A stretch of 64,000 bases of DNA from Pontibacter flavimaris (GCF_001907195.1 NZ_LVWA01000009.1:62001-126000); one strand, 5' to 3'; positions 1-8,517 are shown, numbered from the stretch's first letter. The notes: a model not told the origin generated them from the letters alone. Program-made: numbers and translations.

Positions 1-173
1 GTGCTCTGTATGTAGTGCAGCAATCTTGATTCTCTCCACGGAGCTAACTAACATGAATATAGTAAAAGTTAATGAGAGGAGTATACTTAGTGAGCGGTAG
101 ACTTGGATTACTCATTGATTGTGTTTTTAGCACTCCTCCTGCCATAACTTATCAGCAATAAACAAAGTAGCTA

Positions 174-914
174 ATGGGTATGGAACATCATGTCTCTATC
201 TGGCCGGTGCTGGTGCTGGCTTTCATCCATTTCTTTGGTATACAGCTACGGTTTCTGGCGGGGGTGCCGCGCAGCGTGTGGCTTTCGGTGGCAGGGGGAG
301 TATCGGTGGCGTACGTATTTCTGCACCTTTTTCCGGAACTCAGCGAGGGGCAGGAGCATGTGTCGCAGCTGAACTGGGCGGAGCAATTCCTGAGTCACCA
401 TGTGTACCTGATGTCGCTGGTCGGGCTGGCTGTTTTCTACGGGCTGGAGCGGGTTGTGGTAGAGGAAAAGTATAGGCAGAGGCAAGCGCCACGCAAAGAG
501 CAACCCCACCAGCAGGGAATCTTCTGGCTGCACATCGGCTCATTTGCCATTTACAACGCGCTTATCGGGTACATCCTTTTTCAGCGGGAAGAGGGCACGC
601 TGCAGAGTTTGCTACTGTTCTCCATTGCCATGGCCCTGCACTTTATCGTGAACGATTTCGGGCTGCAGGAGCATCATCATGATAGCTACCGCCGCATAGG
701 CCGCTGGGTGTTGGTGGCTGCCCTGGTGGTGGGCTGGGGCGTAGGGTATGTGGTGGCGCTGCCCGAGGCGCTGGTTGTGCTGGTAATGGCCTTCGTGGGC
801 GGAGGCGTGATCCTGAACGTGCTGAAGGAAGAGCTGCCCGAGGAGCGTGAAAGCCGCTATTGGGCCTTCATGCTCGGGGCAGGTTTATATGCTATCTTAC
901 TGTTATCTCTGTAG
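174..914 (+). CDS. ZIP-like multi-pass membrane protein
   Basis: A 246-residue, strongly hydrophobic protein with about seven or eight likely membrane segments and little soluble sequence. Two segments recall ZIP (SLC39) metal transporters: an early helix ending FLHLFPELSEG and a late one running into LNVLKEELPEERES, both with the acidic Leu-Pro-Glu pattern of that family. A His cluster (HHHD, near residue 165) would suit metal binding. It lacks the classic HxxxE ZIP core that I could point to, so divalent-metal transport is an inference; a conserved membrane protein of unknown function is the alternative. A second ATG lies two codons downstream. Its last 23 bases overlap the convergent symporter gene. 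No promoter was recognised in the 173 bases upstream. Confidence 0.6.
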   Translation: MGMEHHVSIWPVLVLAFIHFFGIQLRFLAGVPRSVWLSVAGGVSVAYVFLHLFPELSEGQEHVSQLNWAEQFLSHHVYLMSLVGLAVFYGLERVVVEEKYRQRQAPRKEQPHQQGIFWLHIGSFAIYNALIGYILFQREEGTLQSLLLFSIAMALHFIVNDFGLQEHHHDSYRRIGRWVLVAALVVGWGVGYVVALPEALVVLVMAFVGGGVILNVLKEELPEERESRYWAFMLGAGLYAILLLSL

Positions 915-2196
915 GCGGGTGCAGCTGGCCCTCGGTGCGGGCCACCATCATGGCCACCGTGGCATCGCCGGTAATATTTACCGTGGTGCGCAGCATGTCC
1001 AGCAGGCGGTCGGGGGCAAGTATAAGGGCAATGCCCTCGATTGGAATCCCGGCCTGCTGCAGCACGATCACCAGCATCACAATACCCGCACCCGGCACGG
1101 CGGCAGAGCCAATGGAAGCCAGCGTGGCGGTCATCACAATGCCCAGCTGCGCTGACAGGCTCAGGTCGATGCCGTAGGCCTGGGCTATAAAGACAGCCGC
1201 CACGGACTGGTACAGGCTGGTGCCGTCCATGTTCACGGTAGCGCCAAGCGGCAGCACAAAGCTGGTGATCTCCTTGTTAATGCCCAGGTTCTTCTCGGCG
1301 CACTCCATGGTGGCCGGCAGGGTGGCAGCACTGGAGGAGGTGGAAAAGGCCAGCATCTGGGCCGGAAATATGCCTTTCAGGAAATGGGTATACTTTGTTT
1401 TGCCTACCGTTACAACCAGAGCCGGGTACACCACAAAGATCATCAGGGCCAGCCCGATAATCACCACAATACAGTAGTAACCCAGCACCATCAGCAGTTC
1501 CCAGGCCGAGGCCGGGTCATCTCCGGCAAAGTCTACCACCAGCCCCGCCAGCAGGGCAAACACGCCATAGGGTGCGGTCATCATGATGATGTCCACAATC
1601 TTGAGGATGGCCATGTTCGCCCCCTCAAAGAAGTCGTTCACAGGCTGCGCCTTGTCAGGGGGGATCAGGATCAGGGCAATACCGAAGAGCAGGGCGAAGA
1701 AGATTACCTGCAGCATACTGCCGTTGCTGGTCATGGCCAGGAACAGGTTCTCGGGCACAATATCCACAAGTGGCTGCAAGGGCCCCTGTTGCTCCAGGGC
1801 GGCGGCATCGCTTGATTTATCTGAGGCGGTGCTGGCATACTGTTCTTTAAAATCCTCCCGTTTCTCGGGCGAGAAGGCCTTGCCAGGCTCAAAAATATTA
1901 ACCAGGATCAGGCCCAGCACCACAGCCAGCACGGTGGTGGCCAGGTAAGTGCCGATGGTTTTGGTGCCGATGCGCGAGAGGCGGCTGATGTCGCTGAGGC
2001 TGGAAACACCCGTGATAAGCGACACGAGCACCAGCGGCACGGCGATCAGCTTAAGCATGTTGATGAAGATGGTGCCAAAGGGGCTGATCCAATCGGTGGT
2101 GAAGCTATTGAGGCCAAGGGAGCTGGACGACATGCCCCAGGCCACACCCAGTGCCATGCCAATCAGGATTTGCCAGTGTAGAGCGAGTTTCTTCAT
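892..2196 (-). CDS. Dicarboxylate/amino acid:cation symporter (DAACS, SLC1 family)
   Basis: A 434-residue inner-membrane secondary transporter of the GltP/DctA family, which takes up glutamate, aspartate or C4-dicarboxylates with protons or sodium. Seen: the serine-rich re-entrant loop FSTSSSAATLPATMECAE (around 290), the NMDGTSLYQSVAAVF signature (around 325), and the C-terminal substrate-site region with DRLLDMLRTTVNITGD (around 400), where the Asp and Arg bind the substrate carboxylate and amino groups. Length is normal. An extra charged loop rich in Ser, Asp and Gln lies around 115-145. Substrate cannot be fixed from sequence alone. Its 3' end overlaps the convergent ZIP-like gene by 23 bases, so no terminator separates them. 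Confidence 0.9.
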   Translation of the reverse strand: MKKLALHWQILIGMALGVAWGMSSSSLGLNSFTTDWISPFGTIFINMLKLIAVPLVLVSLITGVSSLSDISRLSRIGTKTIGTYLATTVLAVVLGLILVNIFEPGKAFSPEKREDFKEQYASTASDKSSDAAALEQQGPLQPLVDIVPENLFLAMTSNGSMLQVIFFALLFGIALILIPPDKAQPVNDFFEGANMAILKIVDIIMMTAPYGVFALLAGLVVDFAGDDPASAWELLMVLGYYCIVVIIGLALMIFVVYPALVVTVGKTKYTHFLKGIFPAQMLAFSTSSSAATLPATMECAEKNLGINKEITSFVLPLGATVNMDGTSLYQSVAAVFIAQAYGIDLSLSAQLGIVMTATLASIGSAAVPGAGIVMLVIVLQQAGIPIEGIALILAPDRLLDMLRTTVNITGDATVAMMVARTEGQLHPPTEITVR

Positions 2197-2450
2197 ACGC
2201 AGTTGTGCAGGCGGAACTAGGGTTCTGAGGCCGCCGGTTTACTTAAGTATAATGGTTGCAAGAATGATGCTGCTGAAACGACACAACCCAAGCGGTGCAA
2301 GTATGATAAGTGCAGGTGCCGAACAGATGGTAGGTAAAACTAAGCATTTTCTGCAGGATTTCCGGTCTTTCCGCTAAAAAACAGCCTGAAATTAGGTGGG
2401 TTTATACTTTATGCTCATCTCCGAAACCACAGCAGAAGGCCCGGAAAAGC
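2197..2450. other. Intergenic region without a gene
   Basis: This gap, which extends to the cyclophilin stop at 2513, holds the upstream region of the symporter on the minus strand and several AAGTATA/TATACTT motifs, one near 2245 and one near 2402. No open frame with protein-like composition and no clear TAnnTTTG promoter were seen here. The cyclophilin terminator starts at 2451. Confidence 0.6.
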
Positions 2451-2483
2451 AAAAAAGCCAGCCCCGTGCATGCAGGGGCTGGC
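2451..2483 (-). terminator. Rho-independent terminator of the cyclophilin gene
   Basis: A perfect 9-bp GC-rich stem (gccagcccc / ggggctggc) with a 9-nt loop, followed on the minus strand by a run of six T. It lies 30 bases behind the cyclophilin stop codon. Confidence 0.85.
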
Positions 2484-2512
2484 TTTATACTTTGGTGTTG
2501 ATGATGAGGGTG

Positions 2513-2971
2513 TTACGCCTCGTTCACTACGATCTTCTCAATGCGGTCGTTGGCGCGGATCTGGTCGATCACGTCCAGGCCCTCCACCACTTTGCCGAAG
2601 CAGGTATGGTTGCGGTCGAGGTGGGCGGTGTTTTTGCGGCTGTGGCAAACAAAAAACTGAGAGCCGCCGGTGTTGCGGCCGGCATGGGCCATGCTCAGCA
2701 CGCCGCGGTCGTGGTACTGGTTCTCGCCGGAGAGTTCGCAGTCGATTTTATAGCCCGGGCCACCGGTGCCAGGCACGCCTTTGGCGCCCTCGCGCGAGTT
2801 AGGGCAGCCGCCCTGTATCACGAAATCAGGAATAACGCGGTGGAACGTAAGGCCGTCGTAGAAGCCTTCTTTTGCCAGCTTCACAAAATTATCTACCGTT
2901 TTAGGAGCGTCTTTCTCATAAAACTCAACTTTCATTACACCCTTGCCTGTATGGATTTCTGCGGTCTTCAT
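2513..2971 (-). CDS. Cyclophilin-type peptidyl-prolyl cis-trans isomerase
   Basis: A 152-residue single-domain cyclophilin without signal peptide, so probably cytoplasmic; it catalyses cis-trans isomerisation of Xaa-Pro bonds. Seen: FHRVIPDFVIQGG (catalytic Arg and Phe, residues 43-55), the AHAGRNTGGSQFFV core (Gln and Phe of the active site) and a C-terminal HLDRNHTCFGKVVEG in place of the usual LDGKHTVFG. The tryptophan that confers high cyclosporin affinity is replaced by His, as in many bacterial forms. It is a single transcription unit with its own TAnnTTTG promoter and a strong terminator. Confidence 0.93.
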   Translation of the reverse strand: MKTAEIHTGKGVMKVEFYEKDAPKTVDNFVKLAKEGFYDGLTFHRVIPDFVIQGGCPNSREGAKGVPGTGGPGYKIDCELSGENQYHDRGVLSMAHAGRNTGGSQFFVCHSRKNTAHLDRNHTCFGKVVEGLDVIDQIRANDRIEKIVVNEA

Positions 2972-3009
2972 ATATGGTTCTGTTTAGTTGAAACAATTGG
3001 TACAGATAA

Positions 3010-3017
3010 CAAAAGTA
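3010..3017 (-). promoter_or_regulatory. -7 promoter element of the cyclophilin gene
   Basis: On the minus strand the sequence reads TACTTTTG, matching the Bacteroidota -7 consensus TAnnTTTG, about 40 bases before the cyclophilin ATG. Confidence 0.6.
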
Positions 3018-3110
3018 CGAAAATTATAGTTTAAGAGACCAATAAACCGGGCTTAACACACCGGGCACCAGCAACAAGTATAGGTTACGCGCAAGTATAA
3101 ACCACACACT

Positions 3111-3770
3111 ATGGAAACAATAACGAGAGCCGGGTATGCGCTGGCCCTGTGCTGCAGCATGCTTTTAGCAAGCTGCGGTGGCGGTACCAACGAGGAAAAC
3201 GCCGGAAATGAGATGCAGCGCGTGGCTGGGACAAACCTGCGCGAGGAGCCGGAGTCCCCTGGCACTACCCCCGCCACCCCCGGCAAGCTGTCTGAAGAGG
3301 GTCAGCCGGACGCCGGTAAGACAGGCGCCAGGGTAGGAAGCAATGAGATGACACCCGGTCAGGAAATTTTAGAGAATATCACGGCAAACAAGGAACTGAG
3401 CGTGCTTACTGGTGCGCTGCGGCAGGCCGGGCTGGTGAACACGCTGAATGGTACTGGACCATATACGGTGTTCGCCCCGAAGAACAGTGCGTTTGAGGCC
3501 TTGCCAAATGACTCCCTGGAAGACCTGATGCAGTCCGGGAATAAGCAGCGCCTGACCGATTTGCTGCACAACCACGTGGTGGCCGGGAAACTGACCGCCG
3601 CCGACCTGACAGACGGGACCACGCTCAAAACCACCTCAGGCAGGCAACTCTCCGTTACGAAAAAGGGCAACGATGTGATGGTGAACGGAGCCAGGGTAGC
3701 ACAGGCTGATGTGATGAGCAGCAACGGTGTGATCCATATTGTGGAGGGTGTGCTGGCAACGAAGGAATAA
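3111..3770 (+). CDS. Fasciclin (FAS1) domain lipoprotein
   Basis: A 219-residue exported protein. The N-terminus has a lipoprotein signal peptide ending LLASCGGG (Cys near residue 22), then a low-complexity Pro/Glu/Gly/Thr linker to about residue 80. A single FAS1 domain fills the rest: the H1 motif is seen as GPYTVFAPKNSAFEAL and the H2 region as LLHNHVVAGKLTAADL, ending in the typical VIHIVEGVL. FAS1 domains mediate adhesion or protein-protein contacts at the cell surface; the partner here is unknown. The gene stands alone and ends in a strong terminator. Family call is firm, role is not. Confidence 0.92.
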   Translation: METITRAGYALALCCSMLLASCGGGTNEENAGNEMQRVAGTNLREEPESPGTTPATPGKLSEEGQPDAGKTGARVGSNEMTPGQEILENITANKELSVLTGALRQAGLVNTLNGTGPYTVFAPKNSAFEALPNDSLEDLMQSGNKQRLTDLLHNHVVAGKLTAADLTDGTTLKTTSGRQLSVTKKGNDVMVNGARVAQADVMSSNGVIHIVEGVLATKE

Positions 3771-3792
3771 ATCTCTGCAAACGAGCCGAAGG

Positions 3793-3824
3793 AGGCAGGC
3801 GCTTTAATGGTGCCTGCCTTTTTT
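3793..3824 (+). terminator. Terminator of the fasciclin gene
   Basis: An 8-bp stem aggcaggc/gcctgcct with an 11-nt loop followed by a T run, 22 bases behind the stop codon. Confidence 0.85.
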
Positions 3825-3839
3825 ATGCCCGCGCGATGG

Positions 3840-4541
3840 TTAGAATGGGTTGGTTGCCCACACGGTTAGCTCCGGAATAAAGCCGCGGTCGTCCATCTGC
3901 AGCGCGCTCTTGATGGCCCAGGCGATCTCTTCTGAGCGCAGTTTGTTAGTTTGGGGCCCGCGCTCCTGTCGGTCCGGCTGGCCAAAGGCGGTTGTTACCT
4001 CGCTAGGGTTTATCAGCATGACGCGCACGTTATACCTGCGCAGCTCGTTTTGCCAGGTCTGCGTCATACTTCTGAGCGCTGCTTTGGAGGAGGCATAAAC
4101 CGAGCCGCCTTCATACCCCTTAAGTGCCGCCGTGGAGCCGATGTTGATGATGTTGCCGTGGTTCTGCTTCTTAAAGACCTCTGCCGCTTTTGACGCCATC
4201 ATGGCCGCTCCGAACACGTTTACCCGGTATATGTTCTCAAAATCATCCAGCGTCAGCGCATCTATCGGTTTAGACAAGCCAATTCCGGCATTATTGATCA
4301 GCACATCCAGTCTGCCGTACTTTTCCATAAATGCCTGAAAGGTGCGCTTTACGTCATTTGGGTTGGCCACATCGGCAGTGATGGGCATGGCGCCGAGGTC
4401 ACCGGCTGCCTGCATGGTTCGTTTCTCGTCGCGGCCGGTAATGGCTACGTTGGCTCCGCTCCCGATGAGTAGTTTGGCTGTAGCATACCCGATGCCCAGA
4501 GTACCGCCTGTTATCAGAATGTTCGCGTTTTCAAGTTCCAT
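3840..4541 (-). CDS. Short-chain dehydrogenase/reductase (FabG-like SDR)
   Basis: A 233-residue classical SDR. Seen: the dinucleotide-binding TGGTLGIGYATAK (residues 11-23), NNAG (near 86), catalytic Ser of IGSTAAL and the YASSK catalytic pair (near 150), and the PSEVTTAF segment after the active site. An Arg soon after the glycine motif (TGRDEKR) suggests preference for NADP(H). The substrate cannot be deduced; 3-oxoacyl reductases and many alcohol dehydrogenases share this form. It converges on the fasciclin gene, whose terminator separates them, and the next gene upstream (rsgA) has its own terminator, so it is probably monocistronic. Confidence 0.88.
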   Translation of the reverse strand: MELENANILITGGTLGIGYATAKLLIGSGANVAITGRDEKRTMQAAGDLGAMPITADVANPNDVKRTFQAFMEKYGRLDVLINNAGIGLSKPIDALTLDDFENIYRVNVFGAAMMASKAAEVFKKQNHGNIINIGSTAALKGYEGGSVYASSKAALRSMTQTWQNELRRYNVRVMLINPSEVTTAFGQPDRQERGPQTNKLRSEEIAWAIKSALQMDDRGFIPELTVWATNPF

Positions 4542-4640
4542 AGTAAGAGTTGTTGCGTTTCAGAAGTATAAGTTTCTGTAACGGGGCGGGTAGCGATTAG
4601 TTAGTGGTGCTGTGGTGGTTGGGCCCGGTATAGCACCACA

Positions 4641-4662
4641 GGCACAAGCGGACGCTTGCGCC
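4641..4662 (+). repeat. Solo copy of a 22-bp palindrome (H1 element)
   Basis: A near-palindrome with arms GGCACAAGCG and CGCTTGCGCC. The same unit ends the long intergenic repeats at 18529-18550, 35661-35707 (interrupted) and 58671-58692 (inverted). Here it stands alone between the SDR and rsgA. Confidence 0.75.
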
Positions 4663-4683
4663 ATAGATCTGTAGCAAAAGAAA

Positions 4684-4703
4684 AGGCGCAACGAATTGCG
4701 CCT
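4684..4703 (-). terminator. Terminator of the waaA-rsgA unit
   Basis: An 8-bp stem aggcgcaa/ttgcgcct with a tight 4-nt loop; on the minus strand it runs into a T-rich tail. It is 60 bases behind the rsgA stop codon. Confidence 0.75.
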
Positions 4704-4714
4704 CTACAAGTATG

Positions 4715-4760
4715 ACTTTCTAAATTTTAACCTTCTAACTTTCTAACTCCAAAACTCTCT
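4715..4760. repeat. TAACTTTC-type AT-rich repeat tract
   Basis: A run of irregular units such as ttctaac and tttctaac immediately behind the rsgA stop codon. Related tracts occur at 13824-13905, 14369-14430, 55104-55186 and 63565-63654, nearly always touching a stop codon. Confidence 0.7.
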
Positions 4761-4762
4761 AC

Positions 4763-5686
4763 CTATTTCCGGTTGTCGCCGCCATGCAGCATGCTCAGGT
4801 AGCTTTCGTAGCGGGAGAGGGAAATATCGTTGTGGCGTACGGCCTCAATCACGGCGCAGCCGGGCTCGTTAAAGTGGGTGCAGTTGTTGAAGCGGCACTG
4901 GTTCAGGCGCTCCCGCATCTCCGGGAAAAAATGGCTCAGTTCCGCCGCCGGAATATCCACGATGCCTAGTTCCTTAATGCCGGGCGTATCGATGACATAT
5001 GTTTCGGGGTCGATCTCGAACATCTCGGCAAAGGTGGTGGTGTGTACGCCCTTGTCGGAGAAGCCGGAGATCTCAGAGGTTTTCAGCTCCAGGTCGGGCA
5101 CGATGAGGTTGATGAGCGAAGACTTGCCTACGCCGGAGTGCCCGGAGAGCAGCGTGGTTTTGCCGTGCAGCAGCGCCTTTACCTCGTCTATGCCTTCGTT
5201 GTTCATGGCCGATACCGCCAGGCTCGGATAACCGATTTTCTCATACATGTGGCTGATCTGGCGCTGGTACTCCATCACATCCTCGTCATACAGGTCGGTT
5301 TTGTTGAAGATGAGCATGGCCGGGATGTCATAGGCCTCGGCTGTAACCAGGAAACGGTCTATAAAGCCAAAGGAGGTACGCGGCGACACCAGCGTCACGA
5401 TGAGCATGGCCAGATCGAGGTTGGCAGCGATGATGTGGGAGTAGGCTGTCTTGTGCGTGCTCTGGCGGATGATGTAGTTCTCGCGGTCCTCGATCTTGTG
5501 AATCACGGCGGTGTCTTCTCCTGTTGTCTCTACCTCAAACTCCACGCGGTCGCCTACGGCCAGTGGGTTGCTCACCTTCAGGCCCTTTATCTTAAACTTG
5601 CCGCGCAGGCGCGCCCGGTGCAAATTTCCTTCCGCGTCGCGCACCAGATACCACGATCCCGTCGATTTTACTACAATTCCTTTCAT
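4763..5686 (-). CDS. rsgA: Ribosome small-subunit-dependent GTPase RsgA
   Basis: A 307-residue circularly permuted GTPase that acts in late maturation of the 30S subunit. Seen: an N-terminal OB-fold (1-70), G4 NKTD (128-131) placed before the P-loop GHSGVGKS (182-189) as is typical of the permutation, G3 DTPG (233-236) followed by IKELG, and a C-terminal zinc knuckle with the pattern C-x5-C-x-H-x5-C (CRFNNCTH, then PGCAV). Length is normal. Its ATG overlaps the waaA stop as ATGA, so translation is probably coupled; the pair shares a promoter upstream of waaA. Confidence 0.96.
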   Translation of the reverse strand: MKGIVVKSTGSWYLVRDAEGNLHRARLRGKFKIKGLKVSNPLAVGDRVEFEVETTGEDTAVIHKIEDRENYIIRQSTHKTAYSHIIAANLDLAMLIVTLVSPRTSFGFIDRFLVTAEAYDIPAMLIFNKTDLYDEDVMEYQRQISHMYEKIGYPSLAVSAMNNEGIDEVKALLHGKTTLLSGHSGVGKSSLINLIVPDLELKTSEISGFSDKGVHTTTFAEMFEIDPETYVIDTPGIKELGIVDIPAAELSHFFPEMRERLNQCRFNNCTHFNEPGCAVIEAVRHNDISLSRYESYLSMLHGGDNRK

Positions 5687-6933
5687 GTATTCTTTTTAAG
5701 CAGGGCGCTGATGTCGGCCATGATCCTAGCGGTGGCGCCGGCTTGCTCTTGTACGTATTCTTTTTCTTTGCCGGTTATACTTTGGCGGAGGCCCGGCGTG
5801 GTGTGCACTTGCTCAAATGCCTGCAGCAGTTCCCCGGCGTTTTGCACCGGAAAAGCGCAGCCCCGCGCCACCAAATCCTTCGCCTCCTGAAACTTGTCAT
5901 ACTTTGGGCCGAAGAACAGCGGCAGGCCAAACACAGCTGCCTCCAGCGTGTTGTGCAGGCCCTTGCCGAAGGCTCCGCCAATGTAGGCGTAGGTACCGTA
6001 GCTGTAAAGCGCCGAGAGCATCCCGATGTTATCGATCACCAGCACCTTATACTTTGGTGCATCTACTTCCGTAGCTTTGGAGAAGCGCACCGCATCCTCG
6101 CCCACGGCCTGCATCACGGCATTTATACTTGCCTCGTTCACCTCGTGCGGCGCGATGATGAATTTTATACTTGCTTTATAATTTTGAATCAGCGGCAGCA
6201 ATGCCTCTATATCCGCGGGCCAGCTGCTGCCCACCATAAATACCTGCTGCCCGGCAGCGAAGGCCTCTACCAATGGAATCGGTTTTATACTTGCCGCCGT
6301 CTGCAGCACCCTATCAAAGCGCGTGTCGCCGGCTATACTTGCCTTGTTTATACTTATACTTTGCAGCAGCTCCAGCGAGCTTTGGTTCTGGGTATAGATA
6401 TGCGTGAAGCGGCGCAGGATATTGCGGTAAAAATCGCCGTAAGGCTTAAAAAACACCTGCTCGGGCCGGAAAATAGCGGAGATGGAAAGTATAGGGATAC
6501 TTCGCTCAGCCAGCTCCTGCAGGTAATAGTGCCAGAACTCATACTTCACGAACACGGCCAGCCTGGGCCGCGCAATGTCCAGAAAGCGTTTGGCGTTGGA
6601 GGCGCTATCCAGGGGCAGGTAGAAAATGTAGTCGGCACCCGGGTAGTTTTTGCGCACCTCGTAGCCCGAAGGGGAGAAGAAGGTGAGCAGCACTTTATAC
6701 TTCGGAAACGCCTCCCGGAGCGCCTCCATGACCGGCCGCCCCTGCTCAAACTCGCCCAGCGAGGCACAGTGGAACCACACCAGCGGCGCCTGGTTCTGCC
6801 GTAGCGTCTCCTGCAGCCGCTCGAACTGCCGCTCGCGCCCCTGCCGCATCAGCTTCGCCTTCTCGTTAAAAGGGGCTGCCAGGGCAATGGCCGTACGGTA
6901 AGCCTTCAAGCCGATGTCGTAGAGTAGCTTCAA
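5683..6933 (-). CDS. waaA: 3-deoxy-D-manno-octulosonic acid (Kdo) transferase
   Basis: A 416-residue GT-B glycosyltransferase of the inner membrane (family GT30) that adds Kdo from CMP-Kdo to lipid A precursor. Seen: an N-terminal amphipathic segment, the ASLGEFEQGRP motif with the catalytic base Glu at about 61, FVKYEFWHYYLQEL (around 130), and the C-terminal nucleotide-sugar region with YIGGAFGKGLHNTLEAAVFG. Length fits the family. Codon use is odd: about ten AAGTATA motifs lie inside this one gene, read mostly as Ser-Ile (AGT ATA) or Lys-Tyr, using the otherwise rare ATA codon. It overlaps rsgA by 4 bases. Confidence 0.94.
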   Translation of the reverse strand: MKLLYDIGLKAYRTAIALAAPFNEKAKLMRQGRERQFERLQETLRQNQAPLVWFHCASLGEFEQGRPVMEALREAFPKYKVLLTFFSPSGYEVRKNYPGADYIFYLPLDSASNAKRFLDIARPRLAVFVKYEFWHYYLQELAERSIPILSISAIFRPEQVFFKPYGDFYRNILRRFTHIYTQNQSSLELLQSISINKASIAGDTRFDRVLQTAASIKPIPLVEAFAAGQQVFMVGSSWPADIEALLPLIQNYKASIKFIIAPHEVNEASINAVMQAVGEDAVRFSKATEVDAPKYKVLVIDNIGMLSALYSYGTYAYIGGAFGKGLHNTLEAAVFGLPLFFGPKYDKFQEAKDLVARGCAFPVQNAGELLQAFEQVHTTPGLRQSITGKEKEYVQEQAGATARIMADISALLKKNT

Positions 6934-6968
6934 ATTTTATACTTGCTTGCGAGTGTCTGGTTCTGTTG

Positions 6969-6976
6969 CAAATATA
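6969..6976 (-). promoter_or_regulatory. -7 promoter element of waaA-rsgA
   Basis: Minus strand reads TATATTTG, a full match to TAnnTTTG, about 36 bases before the waaA ATG. Confidence 0.65.
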
Positions 6977-7059
6977 GCGCTTTGGGGAGGGATAGTTGGC
7001 AAGGGTGCCATACTTTGTGGGGAAGGGCTTTGATTCCCGGTAAAGTTACTGTTATCTGC

Positions 7060-7067
7060 TATATTTG
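7060..7067 (+). promoter_or_regulatory. -7 promoter element upstream of the AT-rich orphan gene
   Basis: TATATTTG matches TAnnTTTG, 72 bases before the ATG at 7139. A small stem (gctaaa / tttagc) follows at about 7071-7097. Confidence 0.5.
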
Positions 7068-7138
7068 GTGGGCTAAACGTAGGTGATTACTTTTAGCCAC
7101 AAGTTGGCATACATTTAAATTGATAAGAAACCTTATAT

Positions 7139-7753
7139 ATGCAAAAAGGCTGTTTGATATCCATAGGAGTATTTTTGATTTTACTCTTTGGAATCATCTG
7201 GATATTACGAGACGCCTTTGAGCCTGAATATTACAATGTTGAGCTTGATCAACGAATTGGAGGAACATTGATTTGTGATGTAACTTATAATGCTGACCAC
7301 CACTCTTGGTCCTATATGATAGCCTATAAATACAGAGATGTAAATGACTCCACACATAAAATTGGCTATGGCTCATATGATGGAAGAGAGTGGAAAAAGG
7401 ATGAACAGTTAATCCAATATGGGAAATGGCTTATTCTAAAAACAGGTAACTATCACGGCTCTGATAAAATTTTTATAGGGGATTTAGAAGCCAATGAATG
7501 GAATGAGTTCGAATTTTCAGCGGCAAGTATCGAAAAAGACAGTATCTGGAATTTAGAAAATATTCATTCTTTGCCAGGATGGTTGCCTTCCGAAGCATTC
7601 GTAAATGAAATAAAGGACGGCAAGATTCATGTAATCTATGAATACAGGGTGGATAAAATAAACACGAAAGTCACCGAAAAAAGGGTAATTGAATATGAAA
7701 TTCATGAAGAGACTGGTGCTCCTAAGATGAAAAGAATAAGTCTACTGCCTTGA
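7139..7753 (+). CDS. Hypothetical membrane-anchored protein, AT-rich
   Basis: A 204-residue protein I do not recognise. One N-terminal membrane segment (about residues 6-23, GVFLILLFGIIWIL) is followed by a soluble, Tyr/Trp/Glu/Lys-rich domain rich in predicted beta strands, which would lie on the periplasmic side. The gene is visibly AT-richer than its neighbours, uses AAA/ATT/GAA-type codons and contains none of the AAGTATA motifs common around it, all signs of recent acquisition. It forms a pair with the next orphan gene, separated by a fold-back inverted repeat. No function is proposed. Confidence 0.75.
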   Translation: MQKGCLISIGVFLILLFGIIWILRDAFEPEYYNVELDQRIGGTLICDVTYNADHHSWSYMIAYKYRDVNDSTHKIGYGSYDGREWKKDEQLIQYGKWLILKTGNYHGSDKIFIGDLEANEWNEFEFSAASIEKDSIWNLENIHSLPGWLPSEAFVNEIKDGKIHVIYEYRVDKINTKVTEKRVIEYEIHEETGAPKMKRISLLP

Positions 7754-7758
7754 TAAAA

Positions 7759-7828
7759 AACGGTTGCCAACCCTATGTATACTTTATACTTCGGCTAAAG
7801 TCTTATACATAGTCTACACAAAACCGTT
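7759..7828. repeat. Fold-back inverted repeat between two AT-rich orphan genes
   Basis: Three nested complementary segments pair across a 70-base span: aacggtt (7759-7765) with aaccgtt (7822-7828), ctatgtata (7773-7781) with tatacatag (7804-7812), and acttt (7781-7785) with aaagt (7797-7801). The outer and middle stems are separated by bulges of unequal size (7 and 9 bases). The outline recalls an integron attC site, with AAC at the left and GTT at the right edge, but the flanking bases do not fit the attC R-box consensus well. It could also be a terminator. Confidence 0.5.
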
Positions 7829-7845
7829 GTACTACATTTACAAGT

Positions 7846-8517
7846 ATGAAAAACCTGATTATACTTATAGCCCTGCTTCTGACAACTGTCATAGCAACAG
7901 CACAGGTCGCTATTATTCAGGATAAGGACGGGTATACCAATGTTAGGGAGAAGCCGAACGGACAGTCACAGGTTATTCACAAACTATACAGCAACGAAGC
8001 CTTCTGGTATGACTATGAAGAGGGGCATGACACAAATGAATGGATTCCTGTCTTTATACCTAAAAATCTATTCTCTCTCAACTCCACAGAAGTTAGCTAC
8101 ATCGAAGGTTTCATACACAAGTCCAGATTACAAACACTCGACAAGTTACAGCCCTACAAGGGGACAGACTTTAAATTTGAGTATTTGATAGAGCCGTTTG
8201 CATTGAACAATAGAGTTGTTGACAAGTATAATGGCGCTGTAGCAGCTATAGCGGGCAGGCCTGTCTGGGGAACAGACGGAAACTTCCCAATTACACAAAT
8301 AAACGGAGTTAACGCCATAGTTGAAGGAAAGAAAGTTGAAATAAACCCGCCTCTCTACAACGATATCTACGAATGCACAAATACTTTTAAGGTCTATAAA
8401 AACGGAGATTGTTACATCGTGTACCAATGGAATAGCGATGGGGCGGGTGCTTATCAGGTTGTTTGGGTATTTACCAAAGACGGACTGAAGCAAAGACTCG
8501 TAGGGTCAATGATATAA
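7846..8517 (+). CDS. Secreted hypothetical protein with SH3-like N-terminus
   Basis: A 223-residue exported protein. A signal peptide covers about residues 1-19 (IILIALLLTTVIATAQ). Residues 20-60 (QDKDGYTNVREKPNGQSQVIHKL) resemble a bacterial SH3 domain, which usually binds cell-wall or other ligands. The remaining 150 residues show no motif I know. It is AT-richer than the surrounding genes, like its upstream neighbour, and may have arrived with it. The function is unknown; an envelope protein is likely. Confidence 0.75.
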   Translation: MKNLIILIALLLTTVIATAQVAIIQDKDGYTNVREKPNGQSQVIHKLYSNEAFWYDYEEGHDTNEWIPVFIPKNLFSLNSTEVSYIEGFIHKSRLQTLDKLQPYKGTDFKFEYLIEPFALNNRVVDKYNGAVAAIAGRPVWGTDGNFPITQINGVNAIVEGKKVEINPPLYNDIYECTNTFKVYKNGDCYIVYQWNSDGAGAYQVVWVFTKDGLKQRLVGSMI

